NCBI GenBank assembly: GCA_007922195.1
Contig: ML681971.1
Location: 24,183,264 to 24,247,263, forward strand
DNA length: 64,000 nt
Reading direction: 5' to 3'
Origin: Podocnemis expansa
Taxonomy: Eukaryota; Chordata; Testudines; Podocnemididae
The translations under genes were made by a program, and so were the position numbers. Positions 1 to 13,700 of this stretch are shown here, in pieces. Under the pieces are notes generated by a model. The model saw nothing but the letters and a program-made list of their open reading frames with translations, was not told the origin of the DNA and made no database searches. The stretch's first letter is position 1; every line of letters starts with the position of its first letter.

Positions 1-1769
1 TCGCAGAGCTTGCTATGTTGTATCTGTTTAAGAACATTTCTAATTAGTTTTAAGTTTTTATCTTCTACATATTTGAACATTGAGGCTGTTTTTAGTATTT
101 GCAACTTAATTTTTATGTATGTAAATATTACTAAAAACCAGAACCAAAACCATAGTGAGCCAGCACTTTCTAAACTTCTGTTTTCATGACTTCTTCAGTT
201 TCATCTGTAAAATTGCATTAACACATCTGAAAATAACTACTTTCCCCTCTCTTGCAAATATAACAATTCTTTACATGTGTGTTACATAGTTACAAAGAGG
301 GAGAGAGAAATGTGATCACTGATTTAAATGCATTTAAAATGTGATTTACACCAAAAAAAAAGCTTCGGATCCCTTGGCCAATTGTTCCTCTCTGTAGACT
401 TTGACTCATGAGGTTTTCCAAGTGTGAATGAAATAGACTCATGTACAATAATTAAATAATCGTTACTGTTCAGATGCAGTGTTATATATAACCTAGTTAA
501 TAGCTGAAGACATGGGACAGTGCTATGAAAAATTTGTTTCTTCTTATCCACTTCCATGACAGCCTTGTGTGCTTCTGTCCTCCGACAAACACTAGGGAAG
601 TTAGTGTGTGTTCTCTCCCCTTCCTCCATCTTCTTGAGACCCTGATCTTATGATAAGTTGTGCATAGAGAAGGGGCTTAACTAGTACCTCTCTGTAGGAC
701 CAGGACCCTGAATTGTAAGCTTTTCGGGGAAGTGATCTATATTTGTGTAGCTCCTATCACAGTCAGACTACATGAGTGCTTTGGCCCTCTCAGTGCTACT
801 ACAGTCAAAGATTAAAAAAATGGTACAGGCGATTCTAAAAATGGGGTCTCAAACTCAAATCACCATGAGGGCCGCATGAGGACTAATATGTTAGCCCAAG
901 GGCCGCACTACTGAAACCTTTTCACACAATGATGTTGCAAATATCGATAACAATAGTGTCATTACGGGCCGCAGGAAATAGCTTTAGGGGGCCACATGCA
1001 GCCCGCGGACCGTGTATTTGAGAACCCTGTTCTAAAATAAATAGCTTCCTGCAGACACTGCAGCTATACCAAAACACTCTGATACTTCCTTTGATTTGAG
1101 AGAGGCAATATGTCATGTAAATTAAGGCAGAATATGGCCCACTTTCCCTTTACTGACAAATCTGTTTCTGGGTGCCATGATGACCAGTTTTAGTAGCCTA
1201 TCTCCTAGTTCCACTGCAGAAATATAATGGAGGAGCAGTCTCTGGTGACTGAAAGTAAATTGCTGGTGCCTAGCTGTGAGTCAGTTTTGTCCACCCCACC
1301 TTAAGAGTTTAGACCCACTTCTATTTTTTTAAAAATAGCACCTAAAAGGGTCTGAGGTTCTTAAGTCAATTAGTTGCTGCAGTGCTAAACGGATTCACAC
1401 CTGAATACAGGTACTACTCTAGTCTTGCCCTAGTGCCATGAGTTGGTTGGGAGTAAAGGGAACTCAGACCTAGTAGAATAGGTTATGATCAGATGGTACA
1501 GTATAGTTTCCTGCTCTTTAAAATCACTAGGCATGATGAAGTGAATTAATGGCAGAAGTGTATGGGCTCTTCACTGGTTTCAGCAGGTCTCTGAACTTTA
1601 TTCAAACATTCATGGCAAACCTCTGACTTCTTACAAATTAATTTAACAGCCAAGGTCATGTGTGGAACTGTATAAATACTGTACATTGGCAGAAAAATAA
1701 GAAATTATAAAAAGGTCACTCAAACATAGATCAACTATTTCCAACTAATCAGGGTTCTGTTATTTACAG
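1..1769. other. Intron upstream of the first visible MYO19 exon
   Basis: No coding exon was recognised here. The next sequence downstream is a MYO19 exon that begins at the third base of a codon, so this stretch is read as intron of that gene. It is AT-rich and holds a hAT insertion at 841-1029. The upstream MYO19 exons encoding the start, P-loop and switch regions must lie before base 1. Confidence 0.6.
841..1029. mobile_element. Short non-autonomous hAT element
   Basis: A 189-bp element is flanked by an exact 8-bp duplication TTCTAAAA (833-840 and 1030-1037). Its ends are inverted: GGGGTCTCAAACTCAAAT at the left and ATTTGAGAACCCTG at the right. Eight-base target duplications with CAGGG-type ends are the hAT signature. 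No transposase is present. Confidence 0.85.
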
Positions 1770-4700
1770 ATTATTTGACTGGCTAGTTTCGGTGATAAAT
1801 GGAAGTATCTATGCAGATTCTCTTGTGTGGAGCAACTTTATAGGTATGATTTATAGTCCCTTTTAATCCCAGGGTATAAAGTAAGCCTGTAGACCCAAGC
1901 ACACTTGATCACATAGAAAAGAAATATTGTCCCATATTTTCCAGGCTTATTGGACGTGTATGGCTTTGAATCTTTCCCTGAAAACAACTTAGAACAGCTA
2001 TGTATTAACTATGCCAACGAGAAACTCCAGCAGCACTTTGTAGCACACTATCTGAAGGCTCAACAGGTACTGTCTGTCTACAAGATGTCTAACAAGTCCT
2101 TTTTATTTAGTCTTACATTACTAGACTGTGGCCTGATCGTACAGTTATTATTTGATGCCACAGAAATTATTGGAATTGTGGGGGGTAGGTGAGGGTGACT
2201 TACTGGACCAAAGATAGTAGGATTGGGCCCTTGTGGAGGAGGGGAATATCTCAAGAAAATACAGTTTGACAAATTAAGAAGTTGTCTGTCCTTAGAAGCT
2301 GCAGCTAAAAGGAGTTATGCATGGCTCTGTGTCACACAACTGTCTTGCGGGCAGTTTGTTAGGGCCAAAACTTATCCTGGGGCAGAGTGCTCATGCCAGG
2401 CTCTGTAATAAGGTCTTAAATGATGCATAGTGCTTTGTTTAAGCCCTCTGCCCTGGCAATACCAACTCAGAAACCAAACTGCCACTCCCTTATCCCTTAA
2501 ATACAAATAGTAGCTTACTTTCAGTCATGGGTTATAATTAGTGGGGGAAAACCCTGGTAAAATACCAGCTTCGAGTCATATTTCCCACATTGCATTTCCA
2601 GTGCTAGAAAAGAAGGGCCTGAATTAATTTAGAACCATACAAATGTCAGGAAGAAGCTTTGCACTTTGCTAAACTATTGGGTAGATTGTAAGGAAACAAC
2701 TACTTGCTAATTAGTTCTTGATGCATCTGAATTTAAGTTTCAGACATACAAACCTCCCAGTTGTAACTGTTTACATTTCCAAAGTTTGTACAGTGCCTAG
2801 CACAGTGGGGCCCCAACCCTTCCTAGAGCTTGTGGCTGCTACTGTAAGATCCTTGCTGAGCTGCTTCTAACACATTATTACTCATCTATCCCTATTATGC
2901 ATTTTGCCCTGTAGCTGAGCTGGAGTATTCTATCTAATATTAGTTATCTAATATTTGTGGCAGTGAGGAGATAAGAAAATTACACATTGCAGACAGCACA
3001 GTAGTACAATACTGGCTCCAACTGCACATTATCTAAAAATTCACTGCCTTGTACGCTTCTGTGTTCCACTGACTTTAAAAAAAAAGGGGGGGGGGACAAC
3101 TAAACAAAACAACCTTACTTTCCTACATTGCCTGTGTACAACATGCCAGCAGACAAGGGGTTAACCATCAGTCAAGAGGGAAATCAGGTTTTACACCCGC
3201 ATGCAAATTACTTTTCCTCTAACTGAAACAAAATCATAATGTCCATTTACAAAGCCATTTTATGCCAACTGCAAGTCACTGCTTGACTTCTTGTCCTTCA
3301 TGTGGCTGCACGCCAAACAGCGTACATTTCATTAGTCACTCTGCCTAGGCAAGTTTGACTTGCCATGCATTTTCAAAGTAAATAAAAGTGAGAACACATT
3401 CTGCTTCATTACTTGTCAGTTGGTTGTGTAGTAATACTGAACTCTGTGCAGCACAAATACAGTGCTTTAAACTGATTTTAACTAGCAGTATAGTCATTTT
3501 CCCTTTTCTTTTGGATCTACTTTTGTTTCCAAAATAATATTGTTAGCCACTACATGATGAGCATTTGCTTGTACCTAAAGTCCATCCTAAAGGTGATCAC
3601 ACGGGATGCTCTTTCCCTTCAAAGGAAACTCATGCGGGCATCTGAGTGACAACCTGGCTTTAAACTCATGTGGTCACTCTATAAAAGCATCTTTGCAGTT
3701 TTATGAAGGTGACGCTGTGGGGTCTTGATGCTACTTAGCCAAAGATTTCTTTAAAACCTCTTAACTGAGAAGAATCTTCCAAACCATTTGTAGTGCTGAA
3801 AATGACAGATCTGCTACAGGGGCTGTTTCAGGATGTGAACTCATATGTTTCATGTTTGGGTTTTGTGAGAATAATTGTACAAGGAGTGACAAAAACCCTA
3901 AGCAAAACATGTCACTCAGTATATTGTTGTTCACTGGATACTGGTGCCCTGAGCAGCAGAATATTCTCCTTGTTTCTCTCGTGTTAGGAAGAATATGCAG
4001 TGGAAGGTCTAGAATGGTCTTTCATAAACTACCAGGATAATCGGAGCTGCCTACATGCGATAGAAGGAAGCCCCATCAGCATCTTTTCTTTGCTGAATGA
4101 GGTAAGTTTAAGGGTTGAACTTAAAAATGTCTGGTGTGCCTTTCTTCCTTTCCTCACTCATCTTCCAAAATGACTAAGGAAAACAAGCCTGATAGCACTT
4201 ACACAAGCATCTGATGAAGTGGGATTTTTCTCCCATGAAAGCTCACACAATAAGTAAGTTTGTTAGTCTTTAAAAGTGCCACAAGACTCCTTGTTTGGTA
4301 TACAGATGTATGTATTCTATTTAGCATGAAACCTGACAGCAATCAGCTTTGAAGTAATTCACTTTTGACTGTTTTAAGACAAAAGAGCCAACGGTTTCCA
4401 TAATATCACAGGGGTTCATAGTGTCACTTCTTTCCTCACAAGTCTACCTCTTATGCGCTCCAGTGTAGTTGCACTCCATTGATGTCAAACATGGAACTCC
4501 CATGACATTTCACTTTTAGAGTGCTTTAACATCAAAGGACTTGGAATACCAAATGCAACATAAGCCTTAAAGCATTTTACTTGTCTGTGGCTTGAAAGAT
4601 TTTAATTGCTACAAAAGGGAGAGTTAGCCTGTTTCAAAGGAGTCATGCTGCAATTCTACCTTGTTTTCATTACACAGGAATGCCGTCTGAACAGGTCCTC

Positions 4701-7700
4701 TAATGCCCACCAGTTTCAAACCCGGATTGAGAAGTCTTTGTCTAATAACCGCTGTGTAAGACAGGACAAGTTTAGTAAGAAGCCTAACTTTGTTGTTTCC
4801 CATTACGCTGGTGAAGTCTGTTACCAGGCAGAAGGTATGGTGGAGAAAAACAGGGTACGTATTTTAAAAATACACTATAAAATAAGCACAAGGCCCATGA
4901 AAGAAGCTAGCCTAAAAATAGTCTTTGACTGTTGTTAACATAGTGTCCACTGCTAGTAGATGACTGTCCTGGCCACATGAAGTGGGTTGACGATCTCTTT
5001 GCACTAGAAACTGGCCTATCAGCAGCACAGAAGGCACCTTTGTTAACAGGTTCAAAGGCCCAAGGATTAAGTGGGCCACACAGACTCAGTGAACCTCTTA
5101 TCTCTAAACCCCTCCAGGGTTTGGTCACATTGCTGGAACAGTGTACAGGTATCTTCAGTGCTGTTGCATATTGTGAAGACCTCAGCATCTAGAACTTTAA
5201 ACTTGCTTGTGATCAGGGAACCAGCAGCCTGGCCTTAACCTTTGGCCATTTACTAATATCACATGGCAACTTAAAACTGTAGGTCTTTCTGAACCATGCC
5301 TACCAGAAAGTAAACGAGGTGGTTTGTGAATACTGAAACCTACTTTCTATCATGTCAGTTCTAGCATGGCAAGTCGCTTTTGTAGGGAATTTTAAGAAAC
5401 GGTACCATGTGATGCAGTGAAGTACCATCTCTTGTTAAGCACAGGAATGCATTCCACTGTCATTATGAACACTGCCCTGCCACTAGTTAACTGCCCTAGG
5501 GCATCTTAACTAGACCTAAACTGCTTGAGTGCTTTAGTTTTCTCATTGTGCCATCCCTCCCTAGGAAAAACCCTAGTAACCGCCACAATTTTTATTAAAT
5601 ACAGTTGTAGCCAAACTCTCCAGCAATGTTCCCTCTAACTTTTCGTAGCTGTGTGTGCAAAAAATTTCTTTTGTGCAATTTTTGGAACCAGTGTTCAAAT
5701 CTGTGCACATGCCAGTGATTGTTGTCAAACTGTGAGTGCAATGAAGTAAATGTGTATGATGCAAATAATATCTAAATTTTATTTTGATACAGTGATGGAA
5801 ATGATTTTATAAATTACAAAACCTTATTTGAAACATGCTGTTTGAAATTATCTACTTAAAGTAGGAAAAAAATATTAGTAATGTTGAATTTTTTTGTGCA
5901 CACTTTATTTTGTTGTGCGTGCAGGTTTCACAACCTGTGTGCACATGTTAGAGAGAACATAGCTCTCCAGTATTTTTCTGTATTTGTAAATTCATATAAT
6001 ATACCTGTGGTCAGATGTAAAACGGTCTAAACCATTGTGTTAGTTGAGCAATAGACTTCTGTTACATGTTACTTACTAAACTCATTGACTTCAAATGTCA
6101 TGAATATTCAGTTACATCTTTAAGGGTGCCTTACTTGTCAATTAACTTCACCAAATCCTAGTGACATGTATTTGCCTATATAGGACCCAGTTCCACTGGA
6201 GTTAATCCAGCTTCTGAAAACTTCGCACAACTGTTTGCTGCAGAAGTTATTTCCCACGACCGAAAAGAGCTCAAATGATACCAAAACCCAAAACAGAGCA
6301 GCTGTTGTTACAGTGGTCTCCAAATTCAAGGTTTGTCCTGCTTGAGAGTCTGATGCTACTTAGATACTATATTGTGTGTCCATCTTCTACTAACTTCATG
6401 GTAAAATTCTTTACTTCCTGACTCTGACAAATAATGTTCAGTACACTGGGATAAAAATGAAAAATGCCATATTGTTCAGTACAAAGCCTCTGGGTTTAAA
6501 CAAGTAAAAATCAGACCATGCTGTATGGCTCTTACGCTTTTAACCTACAATTTGTGGCCCTGTACCAAACCAACACCCCACTCTCAGGACTTGCTGCAAC
6601 CCAGCCAAAGAACAATCAATCCAGCACCCTTTCATAAGCATGCAATTACCAACAAAATAAAAGTGCTTTAAATGGAACACAGATCAAATATTCTAGCTGT
6701 CCTAAGAAGAGCGGCTGGGCTTATGTTAAAATTAACTAATTCTGGCGTTACTGGTCTGTAAACTGCCATTAATAAACACCAAGATTTTTTAGAAGCAAAA
6801 GGATTGATTAGCCAGCTATCTGGAGGAAAAATAAAGATTAATACGGCATAATCATTAATTATTGCTGTGTTTGTTTCTCTAGGGTTCACTTGAAAGTCTG
6901 ATGCAGATCTTACATAGCACCACACCTCATTACATCAGATGCATCAAGCCTAATGCTGATTGCAAGGCAATGACTTTTAAAAAAGAAGAGGTAACTCTAC
7001 AAAGGATGTTCCTCATGGAGTCCATGAGAGTCTTTACACTGTCGTCATACTGAACTTTGTATCAGGCCCTGCATGATGTAGATTGACTTTGTAAAGCACT
7101 TTTTTTTTTTTTGAGCAAATAAATCTCTCTTCTGAAAAAAGAGAACTTACCAGAGATATGGCAGACAATACATAAATTTCTTCAAACTAGGATGAATCTT
7201 CAAAAGGATTTCTTCACTCAGTTTCATCGATAAATACATGTGAAATGTTAGTTTCTGTTAAAAGTGCTGCTTCACTACTAGATTGGGTTTAGCAGGTTTG
7301 TGGGGCTTGGATTTCACTAAACCTAACTCAGATTCAAGACATTGTAATAGCACAGCCCATTTTATAATACCTTATTAAACTTTTGCCCACTTCTAGTTTC
7401 TATCCAGGTAAGTCTGTTAACTCAGATGAGAACAGCTGATGTGTATGCTGAGTGGGAGGTCCTTTGGGAGCAGAGCAGTTGTAGCTAAACTTAGTGTGAG
7501 ATTACCAGCTGGTAAAATCAAGAAGCTGTGGTCAATGGAGCTATGTTGGTCCCTGCAGCTACAAAAGGATCTATCTTGATGGTGTTTTAGTGACATTAAA
7601 GATGAGATTCTGATTAAATAATCCAAGGTAAGCTTTTCCTACCACTTTCAGTGGTCCAGCATACAGTTAGCAACCCTGCTGTACCAACTGTAGCTCAGAG

Positions 7701-10700
7701 TTTATCTTGAGTTTGGAGCAAAACCACCTACTTCCCAACGTAAAGAAACTTCTTCCAGTAGTGAATGTGCTGAATGTTTGAGGAGATAGAAATCAGATAC
7801 CTAGTGAAATGGAGCCTCAAGACTTCTGGCAAATTGATTATGTGAGCCAGGACAGTGCTGTCTTACAAAGACTGTGCTCAACAGATGTTAGATGTATTGT
7901 GTGCTTATTAGCATGCATTCTTGCTCACCTTTTATTTAATACTTATGCTAAATTACCACTGCAGTAAGTGGAAGATAAGCTCCATAACTTTTCCCGTCTT
8001 TTCAAATAAACAACAGACTGAGAGACTGAATGGGTGACTGTTAATTGCTCTTGGAAATTGAGTAGAACATCCCTAGTCTTTTGAAAAATTCTTAAGTTAC
8101 CAAAAGTAGATTGCATTGACAGAAACCCTGGTAAAGCTTAACAGCAGCACCTGAACAGAATTAAAATGTTTTAATTCATGTTACAGGTCCTCAGCCAGCT
8201 TGAAGCATGTGGCATAGTTGAAACTATCAACATTAGTGCAGCTGGGTTTCCTATTAGGTAAGTCTAACGAATATTAAGTTGCTAATGTTTACTTTATCTT
8301 CAGAATATAAGTGCCTAGAGCAGTGGTTCCCAACCTTCTCCAGGCTGGGGACCCCCCCCTTTTTTTTTATTAAAAACAAAAAACAAAAACTAACAACCCT
8401 CTGCAGCCCCCCACCCGCAGTTTTATTGTAGTTGCACAGCTGTGCAGCACAATGTGGCCCCCGCCATCAGAATGCAGCCTCTGCCACTCTGGGGGAGCCC
8501 CTGCCAGAGAATGCAGCCCCAGCTGCTCCAGGGGAGCCTCTCTGTCCGTCACTCCCCCTGAATCTTCCCCGCCCTCTGACCCATTCTCCGACCCCCTCCC
8601 TGGTCTCCCACTCCCACCCCTCCCCAGGGCCCCTTCTCCTGCTCCCCTTACATGGCCAAAGCTGCTGCACCTGGCACCCCCCCCCCCCCCCCAGCATGGC
8701 CTAAGCACACTCAGGAGGCCGGAGTCTTAAAAACTCCATGCCTGGGGGAAGCTCTGTGCCAGCCAGAAGCCAGGGTCTCCATAGGAACCCGAGACCTGGC
8801 AGCATCCAGCCCTATCTCCCAGCCTGCCTGCAGACCCTCTGGAGCCACTCTGCAGCCCCCCAGAGGTCTGCGGGCCACAGGCTGGGGACCACTGGGCTAG
8901 AGTTCATTTGCCAGGTTTGTCTTATGCAATTCCATTGGTTTCTGCAGAGTTCCATGAGGGACAATATTGCCCTTCTGTGAGTAGCCAAATATAAACTGTC
9001 AGGATATCTACATATTCTGCTATGTGGCTTATTTAGATCAATACACCTTGGTGTAGAATTTCAGAAGAGTCTGGGAAATTAAGATGCATATTCCTCTTAT
9101 TTAAGCAGAAAATGGCTAACTTCCATACCCTTCTCTTAAAATTTCTATTCTGTGACCTGTTGGCCCAAGAAATGTGAGTGTAAGATTGAGGCAAACTGTT
9201 ATACGTCTATTTTTCTATTCCCTACATCAGTGTATTAGCTCATTGACCTGCTCTAGTGGCAGCATAACTTTTGGGCATGACAACATTGAAATCTGCCGAT
9301 GCACACACAAGATGCATTTAGTTATTCTGTTCTTAGTAAAGAGTCTTGTATTCTTAGACTGAAGTGCACAATTCCTCTTAACTTTAGTTAGCCCCTAAGT
9401 CTAAATCCCCCAGTTGGTTTTCAAAAGCTCTCCTGGGTGCTCGCTCTGGATTTTTCTCATGGAAACAGTGTGGTTTTTAAAGCCATCTGAGCAATTCTTT
9501 TGCAGGGTTCCCTTATATTTAAGGACCTAGATTTGAAATAGCCAGAATAGATTTGTGAAGCAGTAAGTCAGCATGATCTCTCTGGACAAGGATTGCATGT
9601 GTACACAGATAAAGCTGTGTGAGTTTAACCAACTAGGGGGAAAAAAATAGTTATCCTGTTAACAATGGCATGGAATATCTGCTGATGTAATGTAGAACTC
9701 CCTAAACAAAAACCAAGTAAATCTATACCTGTGTGCAACAGAACCTTGCTCATGTTTACCTTTAGTAATCCACACCAAAAGTTAGTCTTTCCCTCCCTCT
9801 CTGAATTAGTATTTAAAATTAGATGCTTTGGTGAGCGTTACATTACAAATGATGATGATGTTTGCTAAATATACTGCAATAAGTTCACTAGGATATTCTT
9901 GAAGTTTTGCCAAGTAAAATTAAATGTTAAAATAAACAAAACGTCTTTGCAAGTTATGAAAAGCACATTAATCAATGCTTAGCAGTCATCACTTCCTTGA
10001 ATTTAACTAATTAGATTTTACTAGATATTAGTGACATGGTTATGACATCACTACAAATAATTGGAGTTCCATACATCAAATTCTAAAGCTACATTATAAC
10101 CATTTTCCCCTTAAAAAGTAATTTTTAAGCATTTGGGCCATGTAGTAAATAGTACTCATGTAGGATTGATTTTCATTTTGGCTATCAGGGTCTTCTTCCA
10201 AAGTTTTATTGAGCGTTACAAAGTGCTGAGGAAATCACGTACATCCAACACAATGCAGGAGGAAAATGACTTCTCTCCTGATAAGATAAGAGGTAGGTTT
10301 CATTCATTTCGCTTAGCTCACTGCATAAAATTTCTTGATATTGCATAATTTAAATACAAGCTACTGTATTGTCATACATTCAGCATTGGGGAAGTTCCTC
10401 ACTTTTGAGATTTGCCAGGTGTGCGTGTGTGGTTTTTGTTTTTTTGTTAACACTACTTACTCATTAATGCTAATTTCCATACAATCTGGCTTTCAGGATA
10501 GACTTTTAAAACTGTTTGAAAATGACTTCCGTGCCAAACCTTCTACCTTTGTGCCAATAGCTGTATTTTGTATTCTGTTCTTCAGTAGAATATGATTTTG
10601 AAATTATCCAGTGGTTTCTCTTGACTATTTTTATATTCTGTAGTGATTTTTTTTTTTTTTTAAAGTAAACTGAAAAAATTGTTTGTATTTTGTTTGTTTG

Positions 10701-13700
10701 GGTTCTTTTTGTTTGCTTACCTTCCTTTCTCTGTTTCTTGTATCTGTTGCCAAACACACAATTGGCCTCTCTAGCTTTACTGGATTCTGCTGCTGCTATT
10801 TTCTACCTTTTGCAAACTTCTCTGTGCGAGTCTGTATTTTGAAAGCAACAATTGAGGATGCATTTTAAAAAGTAATCATATTCACAAGGTAATATGCTGG
10901 CTATGAATTCCTGAAAGGGGGGCTATTAGGTGATGGTACCTAACTCATTCATTGTTAAATTTGAAGTATCTGCAACGTACAGCATATTTAATCCATTGTT
11001 AACCTTAATCTAATAATAAAGTTTGTTCACACATCCAACTTTAACTTGGACAAGGAAGCTCAGTAAGATAAATCTTGGTGATTGGTGTTGGATGTTCTAA
11101 CTGGCTCAATCAACTTACATCTGCAAAATGCTGATTATTTAGTGTTGGTTGGTTAAATGCAGTAAAAAGTGTAGACAGAAAAAATACTTTGACCATATAG
11201 CTCCCAATTATAAATCTACCATACACTGGCATGGGAAATGTCTTTTCCTGGCTGGCTGTTGTCCCCACTTATCTTAGTAGGAAATAGACTGAGAATGAAG
11301 AGAGAGAAACATTCTTTCTTGTTGGTGTGAATAAGCAGTACAGCTATTGGCTCCCAGTGATAACAAATAGAAGCACTGCTCATCCCCAGGTGCATGTTTG
11401 TTGGCAAGAAAAGCTAGCTTTCAGTCTCAATGTATTGCTTTTTTTCAGCTCGTTAAAATAGTCCCAACTCCTATAAAGAAATAGTCATTGCAATGAAAGA
11501 GGAGAAGTGCATGTATTGTTGGGATAGAAAGATCCAGGGATCTCCAGGTCCAACATTTGACCTTCACAATTGCCATGCAGCACTATTTATGCTTTCTGAA
11601 AAAGATTAGTAGCTGCTCTAATCTGAATTGTGTGTCCTTCAGCATCCATTCTTATAAAAGAAAAATTAACATTTGGAACCTCATCTCAAGTCAGTTTCAT
11701 TTGTTTTCTCTCTCACTCTGTTGTCCTTTGGGGGGAGGGGAGGCAGTATCCTAAAATAAGTTGACGAGAACTGTGTCCCCTGTATCTCAGAAGTGGCTAG
11801 AATATTCACTTTCTTTGGTAGACTAATCTCCTACATAGTCACCTCAGAAATGTTTCCCCTTTAAAACCACATATAAAGCACAGTGGTGAAAGTCCAGCTG
11901 AGTTCTTTTTTTGCAGTACATTCCCACTGGGGTTCTAATTATCTTGTCACTTTTTTTTTTTCCTCAGTCATTTTCTAGATTGCACAGGTTCTGGATATGT
12001 TTGTGTTCAGCTGTTCAAATCATGTCTGAATGGTATTTCTCTCTGTCTATTTCAATTTAATCTAACAATTACAAAAATTGTGTCCCTTTTACTTAACTAT
12101 TTTCCAGTCTTTAATCAGAGGCTTGACTTTCTCTCTTCAACATCTTGCATTTTGCAGGCTTGACTCCCACAGCAGATAATGATAAAGTGTTGCATTTTGT
12201 CGTCCATGATATTCTTCAGAGCTTAACAGTGGGACAAAGTGCTGTTTCCTTAAAGCAAACAGAGACCAAATCAAGCAACTCTTCAATATATTGTGGAAAA
12301 ACCAAAGTCTTTATGACTAATTCCATGGTAAGCATGTTACATTAAGCCCCTGGAAAAACCAGGTGCTTCTGTGACACGGTCAAATCCTAGTTATATTATA
12401 AACAACAAAACAGCTGACTTCTGTGGAAGCAGAATTTGGCACCTTGCTCATTTTATTTCCTCTCCCACTTCCCCCAAAAAATCATTTACACTTTGGCATG
12501 TGGTTAAACAATCCAATGGGAGTAGGAATTTAGCCTTTTGAAAACTTAATTTCTGTTGTGTAAGGGCACTCACTCTGGACCTGTTTCAATGCCCATTTGC
12601 TATACCTTGTCACCAGTGCAGTAAGGATTGTATTTTGAATAGCTTATTTGGTTAGTTTCAGGCTAACAAATAAAATTGTTCTGTGTCAAATCCCATGTTC
12701 ACAGGTATGTGCCTAATGTGCAAATAGACTTAAGTGTGTGCTTTTACATGGTTTGCTGAATTGGGCCTCAGCTAATGAATTGGACAACTTCAAACAAGCT
12801 GCTTGTTAGCTTTGATAAAGTATCTATCTTCTAGGAACTTTCCTGGCCCAGTTCCCTTCCCTTTCACTTCAGGATGTGGTTACGTACATAAAGAGTCCGC
12901 ATGTCTTGTCTTTGGTTTTTAAAAATATGATCAACAGTTGTAGAGATGGAAATATTTTCATGTCTCCCTGGAGACTTTAACCCACAACTGTTAAACAGTT
13001 TTCTGAAACATGTTCATGAAAAATACCTAAGATTCAAATTAGGAAAAAATTGTGATCTGTCTTGGAGACTGAATATGCAGACAACTAGTTGCTGGATTTT
13101 TCCCTTCACACAGCTAGAACAGCTTGAAGCTAGAAGAGCAGTTGTGTTATCTGAGAAAGCATTTTGCATCCAGTGTTGCTGGAGAAGATTTAAGCAGCGG
13201 AAGCGATCAAAGCAGAGGTGGGCTGCTACCATCCTCCAAGCTGGTAGGTGAAATCTGAGATGGGTGTTGTTGAGTTTCTAGATCAACAGTTCCAGCATGT
13301 AGGAATCAATGGCTCCATGTCTAGTTGGTGATCAGTAATGAGTGGTCGGTCCTGAGGCCAGTTCTGTTCAACATTTTCATTAATGATCTGGATGATGGGA
13401 TACGCTGCACACTTAAGTATGTTTGCAGATGACACCAAGCTGGGGGGAACGGTAGACATGCTGGAGGGCAGGGACAGGATTCAGGGGCACCTAGACAAAT
13501 TGGAGAAGTGGGCTAAGAGAAATCTCATGAGGTTCAACAAGGACAAGTGCAAAGTCCTGCACTTTGGACAGAAAAACCCCATGCGCTGCTACAGGCTGGG
13601 GAGCGATCGGCTAAGTAGCAGCAGTGTAGAAAAGGACCTGGGGGTCATGGTGGATGGGAAGCTGGATATGAGTCAACAGTGTGCTCCTGCTGCCAAAAAG